A stretch of DNA of 64,000 bases from Tuctoria greenei (taxonomy: Eukaryota; Streptophyta; Magnoliopsida; Poales; Poaceae): NCBI GenBank assembly GCA_036927565.1, contig JAYESD010000012.1:4712001-4776000 (forward strand), read 5' to 3'. Shown here one piece after another: positions 24,101-36,100 of the stretch; the first letter of the stretch is position 1; each line of letters starts with the position of its first letter. The notes beneath the pieces were generated by a model. The model did not search any database. It was not told where the DNA came from and was given only the letters and a program-made list of their open reading frames with translations. The position numbers and the translations under genes were made by a program.

Positions 24101-27100
24101 AGGATTTCAGCTTTTGCTCTCTCGGCTTGGCCATTGCTTGCTGGGTGAGCTACGGAGGCGTAGCAAACTTGTATGTCGAGGTCTTCGCAATATCCTTGAA
24201 ATGCAGAGCTTGTAAATTGGGTCCCATTATCAGTAATGATTTTGTTTGGGACTCCAAATCTGCAAACAATGGACTGCAAAAAGTTGATAGCAGATTGCTT
24301 GTTGATTGTCACAACTGGAGTTGCTTCCGGCCACTTGGTGAACTTGTCAATGGCGACGTACAGGAACTTGTAACCTTCGACGGCTCTTGGGAAAGGTCCC
24401 AAGATGTCCATCCCCCACACAGCGAAGGGCCATGTAGGAGGTATCATTTGTAGGGATTGAGCCGGTAAGTGAATTTTCTTTGCATGAAATTGACATGCTT
24501 CGCATTTCTTCACCAGCTCAGTTGCATCCTGGAGTGCTGTAGGCCAGTAGAAGCCATGCCGAAAGGCTTTGCCAACCAGCGTGCGGGAAGACGCGTGGTT
24601 CCCACACTCGCCTCCATGGATTTATGCGAGGAGTTCGCAGCCTTCTTCCCTTGTGATGCACCGCATTAGGATGCCATTGGCACCACGCCGGTAGAGATCC
24701 CCTTCTACCAACGTGTATCTTTTAGCCAATCTGACTACCCGGTCAGCGGATACATCATCGTCAGGAAGGATGTTGTCTTTCAAGTAGCTCCGGATCTCCG
24801 AGATCCATGCATCGGAACTAGCTTGAGATTTTGAGTCTTGCGTGCTGGGTTGCTCGGAGCTTCCGGCAGCACCTACGACCCTTGATGGCTGCCATGGTAA
24901 CAGGGCCATCGGGACCGTCAGCTTCGGGATGCTGATCTCGCCCCCTTCGCTCAGTTCGGCAGGCTGAGCTGTTGGTTTTGACAACCTCCGGACAAAAATT
25001 CCGTCAGGAGCCGGAGCTCCGGTTGACGCTTTCGTCGAGAGTTCGTCAGCTTCAGCGTTATGGGCACGCTGAACATGATGGAGACCTAGGACTTCGAAGT
25101 CCTTCTGAAGCCTTTGGACTTCAAGGAGGTAAGCAGCTAGCTGGAGATTGTTGCAGGAACATTCACCCTTCACTTGCTTAATGATGAGCTGCGAATCTCC
25201 CTTGACCAGCAGTTGCTTGACACCATATGACAGTGCCACCTTTAGTCCGTAGATGAGCGCTTCGTACTCTGCCATGTTGTTGGTCGCCTTGAAGTCAAGG
25301 TGTACCATGTATTTCACCTTCTCCCCGGTCGGTGCAAGGAGAAGGATTCCAGCTCCGGCCCCCTGCTTTTGCATGGAGCCGTCGAAGTAGAGGGTCCAGT
25401 GAGGCTAGGTGAAGGCTGGAGCTTGACGTTCCGGTTTCTGCTCACTGGGGCCCCTAGGGTTTGATGGAGAGGGAGTCCATTCCGCCACGAAGTCTGCCAA
25501 TGCTTGACTCTTGACTGCTTGTCTTGGAATGAATTCAAGATCAAATTCGGCCAATTCCGCTGCCCACTTTGCAATATTCCCAGTTGAATTGGGATTATGC
25601 AAGATTGCTCGAAGTGGGTAAGAGGTCACCACTGAGACTTTGTGAGCTTGGAAGTAATGGCGAAGCTTCCTGGAGGCAATAAGAACTGCATAGAGCAGCT
25701 TATGCACCTCTAGGTATCGAGTCTTGGCATCATGTAGTACTTCACTGATGAAGTACATCGGGCGCTGAATGGTCCGGACCTTCCCGGAGGGACCCGGAGC
25801 TTCCTCTCCACTGACCCGGATCCTCCCGGAGGGATCCGGATTTTCTTCGGGGACCTCCGGGTCCTGGCTGGAGGAACCCGGAGCTTCTTCAGAAGCGACC
25901 TGGACCGTCCCGGAGGGGTCTGGGTCTTCTGAAGTGACTTCTTGTGGATTCGAGTCTAGGAGCTGGGATCCAGACTCGCTTTCAGGTACCTCCGGACCCT
26001 CCTGAAGGGGTCTGGATTCCTGAGTATGAGGTAGCTCTGGTCTCTCCGCAACCAGAACCATACTGACGACTTCGTCAGTTGCTGAAATGTAAAGCAACAA
26101 AGGCTCACCAGGGTTCGGAGCTACCAGAATTGGTAAGGTGGTGAGGAACTGTTTCAACTCCTGGAATGCCTTCTCTGTTTCTTTAGACCATTGGAATGGT
26201 CCGGACTTCCTCAATAACTTGAAGAAGGGGAGTGCCAGTTCCGCCAGTCTTGAAATGAACTGGCTGAGGGCCGCTAGACATCCAGTTAGCTTTTGGACAT
26301 CCTTGATGCGGGTTGGTGGCCGCATGTCTTCAATGTCCTTGATCTTCGCCGGATTAGCTTCTATGCCCCGGTGACTTACCAGGAAACCAAGAAGTTTTCC
26401 GGAGCTAACCCCGAAGACACACTTGTCTGGGTTTAGCTTTGTGCGGGTGGCCCGCAGCTTGTCGAAGACAGCCTGCAAGGTGTTAAGGAGTGACTCCTTG
26501 TTCCTGACCTTGACCACGATGTCATCGACGTACACTTCCACTATGTCTCTAATGAGTTCTTCAAAAGTTTTGTACATAGCTCGTACAAAGGTTGAAGCTG
26601 CATTCTTGAGACCAAATGACATGGTTGTATAACAGTACAATCCATCTACTGTGATGAATGAGGTATGCTCTTCATCTTCCATAGACATTCTGATTTGATG
26701 ATACCCAGAATATGCGTTTAGGAAACACAGTAGTTCACACCCGGAGGTGGAATCCACTATCTGATCTATTCTAGGTAGTGGGAATGGATCTTTTGGACAT
26801 GCCTTATTTAGTGTGGTGTAGTCGATACACATCCGAAGCTTCCCCCCGACCTTGGGTACAACGACTGGGTTTGCCAACCATTTTGGATGGAAGACTTCTC
26901 GGATGAATCCAGCTTCGAGCAACTTCTTCACCTCTTGTCGGATGAAGTTATGTCGCTCTACGGATTGCTTCCGAGGCTTCTGATGCACAGGCCGGGCGTC
27001 GGGGTAGATCTTCAGATTGTGCTCAATCACTTCTCTGGGGATCCCAGACATTTGTGACGGTTGTCAGGCAAACACGTCGACGTTAGCCCGGAGGAAAGTG

Positions 27101-30100
27101 ATGAGCGCGATTTCCTATTTGTCGTTCAATCCCCCCGATATACGGGTGGTCTGAGCGGCATCGAAACCAATTTGGACGACTTTGACGGGAATTTCGGTGT
27201 CGCCGCTTGGCTGCACACGAGGTGCAGAAGTCGAGCCTCGTTGACGAATGCTCAGGGGTTTTGGAGCTTGCTCCTGCCTGGAATCCTCCTCTTGCGTCGT
27301 GGTGAGTGCATGGAGTTCTTCCAGAGCAGTTACTCCGGCAGTACGATCTCCGCGGATCCGGAGAACGCCTACTGGTGTTGGCATCTTCAACACCAGATAA
27401 CCATAATGAGCAGCTGCCATGAATTTGTACAGGGCAGGCCTACCCAAGATGGCATTGAAGGGTAAGTTGATCTGAGCGACGTCGAAGACCAACTTCTTGG
27501 TGCGGTACTTCTCCCGTGTCCCGAAGGTAATGGGGAGAGTAATAGCTCCGAGTGGGGTGATGGCCCCCAGACCTACTCCGGAGAAAGGTCGGGAGGGGTG
27601 GAGATCCGAAGGTCAGAGCTGAAGCTTAGTAAAAGCTTCGAAGCTTATGAGGTTAAGCCCCGAACCTCCGTCTACCATGACGTGGTGGAGCTGGATGTTA
27701 TTGATGGTAGGAGATACCATCAAAGGTAACTGATCTGCTCCAACCATGCTCCGAGGGCAGTCTGAAGCATCAAAAGTGATGGTTGTGTCCATCCACTTCC
27801 GATGAGGTTCCAGCCTGACTGTAGGAGCTACAACAGCCATATCCCGACGCATAGTCTTGATGACGTGGCGGGAGGTGATGTTCCATGATCCACCAAAAAT
27901 GGTGTTCATGGTCTTCCGATGCTCGTTGTCAGAGACGTCAGAATCATCGTCGATGGAGGTGTAGACGGCCTTTAGGACCTTTTTGGGATCCTGAAAACCT
28001 AACTCCTCTTCAGCCGAAGCTTCGTCGACTTTTTGCTTTCCTTCCCTTTGTCGGAAAGGAGATTCTTCCCGGCGCTTGTTGTAGCGCTCGGCAAGGTTTT
28101 GGACCTCACGGCAGTCTTCCAAACTGTGGCTGCCCGTTATGTGAATTGGGCACCACACCTTGGGCTTGCCACCGTCTTCAGAAGACGGTCGAGGTCGCTT
28201 TTCGGGGCGTGGCCCCCGGCCACCCGGAGCTGCAGCAGGTGCAACATTGGATGTACCGGCCGACGGCTTCTTCTTGTCGTTGGTCTTTTTCTTCTTCTTG
28301 TCGTTCCCGGAGGTAGCGGCTTATTCTTTGGAGGATTTCTTGTGACCCTCCGGAGTTGGTTTGGAGTGCATCTCACGGCCCTCCGCAGCTCTGGCACACT
28401 TGTCGGCCAAACCGAAGAGTTCCGTGAAACTGGTGATCTCCTTGATCGCCAGTTTCTCCAGCATCTTCTTGTCCCGTACACCCTGTCTGAATGCCACAAT
28501 GACAGAGGCGCTAGAGATAGAAGGGATAGTGTTTCGTACCTGAGAGAACCTCTGGATGAATGATCGTAGGGATTCTCCCCCTTTTTGCACGACTGCAAAA
28601 AGGTCCAGTTCAGTGCCTGGTCGGGTGTATGAACTCCCGAAGTTGGCGGTGAACTGCCGGCACAGCTCCTCCCAACTGTTGATGGAGTTGGGTGGAAGGC
28701 TCATAAACCAGGACCTGGCGGTCCTAGTTAAAGCCAATGGAAAATAATTGGCCATTACGGCCTCATTTCCTCCGGCTGCCAAGATTGCAGTGGAGTAGAT
28801 TTGAAGAAATTCGGCAGGATTGACAGTCCCGTCGAGCTTTTCCGCCAGGTGAGGCCGGAACTTCTGTGGCCACCTGACCATACGCAGATGCATGGCCAGG
28901 GCTGAACAGCCTCCTCCTACTCCTTCAGGAGCAGAAAGATTCTGAGCTTCTAGTCTTTCACGAGCACGCTCAATATGGACTCGGCCGTCCTGTTGGCGGT
29001 ATCGGCGATCCAACTACGCCCGGAGGTCATGAGTTGAAAGCCTGGAAACCGTGTGAGTGTGTCGTGCCCCGGAGGGCAATGACGTCACTTGCTGTGATGC
29101 AGCTCGTCTCCTGTTGTTGGAGACATGCGGACCAAGTCTGCCAGACAAGGTCCGCCGCTGCGATGGGGCCCACCCTGAAGGTGGAGGACCCTGGTTGCTG
29201 ATGCGTTCGGCTGCTGCTGCAACCAAATGTTCCACATCAGCCCTCCAGTGCTCCAGTGCATCCCGGGATGCATCCGGAGGTGGTGGGCGTTGGAGAAGAG
29301 CATGCGCTGCATGGAGCGCGTGTTCCGAGTTGTCATGATTTGCCGACGCAGTGATTGACGCCAGTGCACCATCGCGTTGCCCAGCTTGATTTGCTGGTGG
29401 AGGCGGTGGTGGTGGGAGTGTGACTCCTGCTGGTGCTGAGGTCCCTGCTGGTGGCCGCATATTAGAGGGATTGCCCCCAACAGCTTGAGCAGCAGGTTGA
29501 CCGTTGGATGATCCAGCAGCTGAGTTCACCATTCTCGAAATCTCAGGCGCCCCTACTTGGCGCGCCAACTGTCGGTGGTTTGGAACCGGCAGATCTCCCG
29601 ACACTACTAAAGTGTTAGAGGAGTTTGATGTTCGGTGTGGGCGCGCGGAGATTCAAGAAGGTGAATTACAAATGACGCAGGAGACACAAGAGTTTACGTG
29701 GTTCGGGCCGCCTGAGCGTAATACCCTACTCCACGGGTGTGTTGGTGTTGTATTAGCTGTATGAGCTTGTACTGAGCGTCTAGGGAGCGTCTGTAGAGCG
29801 CTCTCTAGCGTCTGTGTAAACGTCGTCGGTCTGTCCTTTTATAGTACAAGGGCAGACCATTACAAATTAGTCTGGCCCGACATGTGGCCCCGGCGGTTAC
29901 TAGTATTGGTACTTATTCAACACGTTTAATTGCCCTTAATGACCGTGTAATGGGCTTTGACAGCACCGTTACTGGTAATTAAGTTCGTCCGATCATGTGT
30001 CATTAATATGGTATTAATGACATTTAATCGGATCTTGAAGTCCTTGATTCCCCTTTGAAGATCCGGAGCCGTTGTGGAGTCTTCCGGAGGTTAGAGACTG

Positions 30101-33100
30101 AAGATCCGACGGTTGGACACGTGTCAGCACCGGAGCACACTGTGGAGAACAGATGGTTCCGGTGTTACCCGACACGTGTCAGCATCGGAGCTTCCCTCGG
30201 TCTGGGGTTAGGTCCGGGGGTGCCACTTCGATACGTAGCCTGGAGCTTCCCCCTTTGCGGGTGGTAGCTCCGGTTTGATAGTACACGTGGCGTCCCTGGG
30301 GCTAACCATGTTGGAGAAGCGGGTCCGGACATGTCTGACATGTCGGCCTCCGAAGGTCTTCAAATCAAGTAGATGACTTTCTCTTGAGATCTTTGCAATC
30401 CCAAGGGGTATATGGTACCTAGGGTACCGACAGTTATGAACACACACATCAGGCTAGCCGCACTCAACAGAATAAAAGATTAGATTCATTCGGTTTGAAT
30501 AAAGATTGTTAGATCAATTCTGTTCAGATTAGATAAGGTTGGTGGCTAATCCCATCAACCAAGGCGCCCCTTGGGACTACAAAAGGAGTCTCTTAGGTTG
30601 TAATTCAGATCATCGAAGCATAAACGAATTTTCTAAAGAGTGGTTCCTACCTTTGGTTGCCGGGCTGGAGATCAGCTCGGCCCCAATGACACTATCCCTA
30701 GCCAATCCACAACAGTTTTATAGATGCAAAACAAGTTTTTTGGATGATTTAATAAATGATTTCCAGAGTATAGAACTATTGGCACCAACGAATACATTCT
30801 TGCAAAAATAAATTGTGGACCGCTCAAATTATTTTACCTCCAAAATCCTGCAAACATCCGAAGGCTCATGTAGGCTGCCAAACCAATCCATATCCCAATA
30901 AAACCGATATAACTTGCCAGACTGATTATGAAAATGATACTGATAACGGCAACAAGGACCTGAGGATGCATGATTCAATTAAATCAATACGGAGAAGGTT
31001 AGAATAAATATAGGTTGACTAGAAGAAAAGATGGGTGTTCACTTACCATTGAATAGGCAGCATATCCAAAATCAGATGCTCCATAATTGATCCCGTCAAA
31101 AACAAAAGCCAAAGTGTTGACTGGTTGAGTGAGACACACAAACTAAACAGATGAAAAAATAACTATTTAGTTAAAAAGTTGAAGTAATATTAGGGTCAAA
31201 TAGCCAGATGAAAAAATATGCTTCCCATGCTGTATGCACCATGAAAAATAATGGAAACATAACTGTAGCATGTTAAGACTGAAATTTGACGTGCACTTAG
31301 CACTACTAGATCCATACAGGTATTCCTATGTAGATATGTTGAAGTACATCCTGATCAGCTGTGAATATCCTAGATCCTATGTGTAAACCAATGCCAAGGA
31401 GTATGGCCAAAAGCAGTCCCAAGACCAATGCCAACTGCGAAACAAATGAGGCTTCTCTATGAGGCCATGAAACAAGTATTGGTAGAAATTAGAAAACCAA
31501 GACAAGAATAAATACCTGTAAAATACGGGAAACAGTGGTAGCTGCCTTTGGGTGGTCTTTACGAGCAAATGCACTTGCAAGTATTGCCTGCCATACGATC
31601 TGAATGTATAAGCAGTAAACAAAAAGACAGATGCATCTTCTTGACACAATTAGGCATATATGATTGACACATTAACAAATTTCTCATATTCGTCTCGTGG
31701 TCAACATTTGGAATCACGGTGATTAACTATGTTAACTGAATCTCGAACACAATCATAAAACTCAATGAATTAATACAGAAAGTTAATTATTAGAGGGCTA
31801 GAATAATTCATTCATTAACTGAGGGACAGGGTACATATTTATAGATACATAGATGGGCCGGTACACAGGTCAGGCCCAAACACATAACTCAACACAGTCC
31901 AACACCCCCCGCAGTCCCAACATCTAGCCACAACAGATGTTGAGACTGGACCGAAACTCAGAAAATAAAGACGTCGGGAGTCCCTTCGTCAAGATGTCGG
32001 CAAACTGTGACGTCGTCGGCACATGAAGAACTTGAACCTCACCGCGTGCAACCCGCTCACGAACAAAATGAAGATCAATCTCCACATGTTTCGTGCGCTG
32101 GTGCTGGACGGGGTTGGTGGAAAGGTAAACGGCGCTGACATTATCACAGTAGACCAACGTGCTCCGGGCGACGGGGGAGTGGAGCTCCTGAAGTAACTGC
32201 TGGAGCCAAGACGCCTCTGCCACGCCGTTAGCCACGGCGCGGTACTCCGCTTCAGCACTGGAGCGAGAAACCACGGGCTGCCGCTTCGAGGACCAGGAGA
32301 CAAGATTCCCCCCCGCGAAGACGGCATAGCAAGAGGTGGAGCGGCGGGTATCAGGGCACCCCGCCCAGTCAGTGTCGGTGTAGACCACCAACTCAGAAGG
32401 CGAGTCACATCGAAGTAGAAGGTCGTAGTCGAGGGAGCTGCGCAGGTACCGAAGAATCCGCTTCACAGTGGTGAGGTGCGGCTCCCGCGGGTCGTGCATG
32501 TGCAAGCACACCTGCTGGACCGCGTAGGAGATGTCCGGCCTGGTGAAGGTGAGGTACTGTAGTGCACCTGCAAGACTCCTGTAGGCAGTCGGGTCACTGA
32601 CAGGAGTCCCATCAGCAGAAGAGATATTTGCCTGGGTATCCACCGGTGTGGAGCATGGCTTACACTCAGCCATACCCGCACGCTCGAGGATGTCCAGACA
32701 ATACTGCCGCTGGTGAAGAAACAGGCCAACTGGTCTGTCCTCGACTGCAATCCCCAGGAAGTGGTGAAGCCGGCCCAAGTCCTTCATAGCGAACTCCTCC
32801 TGGAGGGCAGAAATAAGCCGCTTAAGGAGCGTAGGGCTGGACGCTGTCAGCACAATGTCATCGACGTAGAGGAGAAGGTAGGCAGTGTCATCCTCCCGTC
32901 GATAAACAAAGAGTGACGTGTCTGACTTGAGTTCAACGAAACCCAAGGAGACTAGGAAGGAGGCGAATCTGCTGTACCAGGCTCGAGGTGCCTGCTTCAG
33001 ACGTACAAGGACTTTTCAGCTTGCAGACCATGGCTGAGCGAGCTGAATCCACAAATCCTGTCGGCTGAGAGCAATACACCGTCTCCGTCAGAGTACCGTG

Positions 33101-36100
33101 AAGAAAGGCATTCTTCACGTCCAGCTGGTGGACTGGCCAAGAACGCGAGAGAGCCAATGACAGAACAGTCCGTACTGTCGTTGGCTTAACCACCGAATTG
33201 AAGGTCTCGTCGTAGTCCACTCCAGGGCGTTGAGTGAAGCCCCGAAGTACCCAACGAGCCTTATACCTCTCTAGGGATCCATCCGCCTTCCTCTTAAGCG
33301 TGAAAACCCACTTGCCTGTGACAACGTTGCCACGAGGAGGACGAGGAACAAGTTCCCATGTCCGGTTGGCAAGTAGGGCCGCATATTCCTCCTCCATAGC
33401 GCTGCGCCAGTGAGGGTCAGCGAGGGCGCTACGGACGGAGGTCGATATAGGTGATACCGAAGAGGAAGTGGATGGTGTCGGTGTCGTCAAAGAGAGTACC
33501 ACTCCGGAGAACCGCTCAAGAGGCCAGAGAACCCCAGCGGCACGTCTAGTCACCATCGGGTGAACGTGTCCTGGGTCCCGGTGGAGCAACGGTGGGTGGT
33601 ACACCGAGGGCTCGGGACGAGCAGGCGTAGAGTCACCAACCCGCTCTCGTCGCTGGTAGACAAGAGCAGTGTCGGCGAACCGTGGAACAGGGGTCGCGCG
33701 TGGCGCAGCGCGTGACGAGGCCGGAGACGCTGGAGCTGCGCGTGACGCGGGAGTCGGAGTAGACGCCGGGTCCGCGCACGGCGCGGGAGTCGAGGCCGGA
33801 GACGTCGGGTCTGCGCGTGGCGCAACTGTAGGGGACGCCGGGGCCTCGTGTGACGCAGGAGTCGAGGCTGGGGCCGCGCGTGGCGCAGCCGTAGGAGACG
33901 TCGGGGCCTCGTGTGGCGCAGGAGTCGAGGTCGGAGTCCGAATGTTCTGAACTCCAGCTCAGGACAGTCGACACTAGAGTCCGAATGTTCTGAACTCCAG
34001 ACGTCTGGCCGTGTAGAGCGGCGGCGAGAGACGCTGAGTATGCGGAGTGCACACTGGTGTCCGAGGTGGGCTCGTACGTCGCGCTTAGCAGTCGGTGAGC
34101 GCTCTCCTGGATCTGGTGCGAGAGAGCAGCCGCTGAAGCGCGCTCCTGCTCCAAGGCAAGAGCGATTGCCCGCTCGCGCTCGCGAGAGGCAGCCAGAGCC
34201 GCGAAGACACCGGAGGTGTCCGCGGCCGTCGTAGTGGTGCTGGCGACGCCGTAGAGAGGATCATTGGCCGCGCTAGGAGCAGCAGCGGCAACAACAGATC
34301 CGTCTGGTCCGGAGCCCGCCATGAAGGTGACGGCAGTGGTGCCGGCGAGTGGGCCGCCGGCTGTCGGACCAGTCGAGGACGAGGCGTCGTACGCGTGCCG
34401 ATCCACGTGGACGAGGGGCGCTCCTGCTGCCGGACCGGTAGCAGGCGCGTCGGCGAAGGGGGACGCGTTGCCCAGGGGGCCGCCGGTGGCCAAAGGCGCG
34501 CCACCCTGTTCGCCAGACAGGGGCACGTCGGCGCCGGCAGTTAGGGGCGCACCCACAGGGAGAGGGGCGGCGGCCCAGGGGAGGGAGGGAGGCGGCGGGT
34601 TGGCGCCGGCGAGGGGAGGCGCGGCCGCCCAGGGCGCAGGGGAGGGAGGCGGCGGGTTGGCGCCGGCCAGGGGAGGCGCGGCCGCCCAGGGTGCAGGGGA
34701 ATTAGGCGGCGGGTTGGCGCCGGCCAGGGGAGGCACGGCCGCCCAGGGCGCAGGGGAGGGAGGCGGCGGGTTGGCGCCGGCCAGGGGAGGCGCGCCCGCC
34801 CAGGGCGCAGGGGAGGGAGGCGACGACTGAGGATGCGCCGGGCGGCGGCCAGGAGGAGGGGGCGCCTGGGAGGGGGCGCCTGGGGCGCCGGCCATGAGGG
34901 GTGGCGGCTGGGAAGGGGTGGTGGGGATTAGGGTTAGGTTTAGGCTAATGATACCATATTAGAGGGCTAGAATAATTCATTCATTAACTGAGGGACAGGG
35001 TACATATTTATAGATACATAGATGATCCGGTACACAGGTCAGGCCCAAACACATAACTCAACACAGTCCAACATTAATGGATCAATAATCAGTGGAAACA
35101 GAGTCGCCTAACCTGTCCAGCAAAAGCTAATCCATCAGCTAGAAGTGAAGAAGCCAACCAAATCTGCAAGCAGATCTGAAATGCAGCCATTGGAATTGAA
35201 CCTAGTCGTGCAGCCATTGATGCAGATAATGTAACACAACATGTTGCAGCAATAACTCTCACGAGTAACAGAAAGCCTGGAGTTCTCAAACAGAATAAGT
35301 GAATATAAACATTAGTATTTAAGTAGAATAATGGATGCTTGCAAGAATCCCTTCTTCAAATTATGAAATTTAATGACACTCAAAACATCGTAAAGGTGAC
35401 GTCATATTAAAACCACATACAGACATGGATTTGTAATATAAATGTCAGTATCAGTAATCATATTTCTCCTTGAAATGAAATTAAGTAAAATATTCCATGC
35501 AACAAGAGATTTCAATCCCTACCAATATTGGGCAGTACACAATGATAATGGATATGGTAACATTTGTGGTGGTGGAGAAAAGGAGTATTTACCATTTTTT
35601 AGGAACTGACCAAACTTCAGATGTTTCAAGCTGGGCGGCAACAAATCAACATGCATCTTTAATCTCCATAACAGTATGGATGCAATGAAATATCTGCAGA
35701 AAGTTCCATCATACAATATCACAAATGATAGGACATAAGTATTATATTCTTTTGGACATAATGGCCTTAAAAGCAGTATAATAAATCAAAGAACATGATA
35801 GCATTACGTACTGTGATATAACATGAGCAATAGCAGCTCCCTTGACACCATATTGGAACACAAACATAAATATTGGGTCCAAAGCTATATTCATTGCATC
35901 TCCAGCCACTGGTTATCATGAAAGAAAGACTCATCAGGAAGTACAGAAATCTATGGAAAGACTGCCACAGATACTTAATACGCCATTAGTTATCAGAGGT
36001 GAATAGAATGCAAACAACTCTTGGGTGCAATAGTAAAAAAAGGGACAATTGCACTACTGACCCCATTTTAAAGTCTAATTGTATATTTGACCCTCTTTTT

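Larger units (their letters stand above)
17470..30432 (-). mobile_element. Gypsy element E, Tat lineage with antisense gene
   Basis: 12,963 bp between GTTAT duplications (17465-17469 and 30433-30437). The 5' LTR is on the right (29570-30432) and the 3' LTR on the left (17470-18323), because gag-pol reads on the minus strand. Gag, protease, RT, RNase H, a second RNase H and integrase follow in one frame. The doubled RNase H and an antisense ORF between pol and the 3' LTR are features of Tat-lineage elements such as maize Grande. By hand count the LTRs differ at about 25 sites plus small indels, near 3%. Confidence 0.92.
16117..30714 (+). mobile_element. Short Copia-like element F, split by Gypsy E
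   Basis: The 5' LTR is 16117-16398, followed by the weak PBS TTTAGTATCAAATTC. The internal part is only 1.07 kb (16399-17463) and ends in the purine tract GGGAAGAAGAAAAA. The 3' LTR starts at 17464, is interrupted after six bases by element E, and resumes at 30438-30714. GTTTT duplications at 16112-16116 and 30715-30719 bracket the whole. Removing E and one GTTAT gives a 283-bp 3' LTR against the 282-bp 5' LTR. It lacks pol and is non-autonomous. Confidence 0.85.
31788..35073 (-). mobile_element. Internally deleted Copia element D in MATE intron 8
   Basis: Two 117-bp LTRs (31788-31904, 34957-35073), TGTTGGACTG...CCCTCTAATA on the minus strand. TTAAT duplications lie at 31783-31787 and 35074-35078. 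The PBS TGGTATCATTAGCC (minus) follows the right LTR and a GGGACTGCGGGGGG purine tract precedes the left one. It retains a gag N-terminus, RT and RNase H but no zinc knuckle, protease or integrase. Confidence 0.92.

Noticed and set aside
34264..34830. 188-codon plus-strand Gly/Ala-rich frame
   Set aside because: Complement of the tandem repeats in the Copia D frame; low complexity.
35221..35289. Start of a separate gene at the minus-strand frame beginning 35289
   Set aside because: The first residues lie upstream of the AACTCCAG acceptor; the frame is MATE exon 8 plus intron read-through.
36040..36070. GGGACAATTGCACTACTGACC as a Mutator-like terminal repeat
   Set aside because: No matching inverted end or 9-bp duplication found in the intron, so no element is called.
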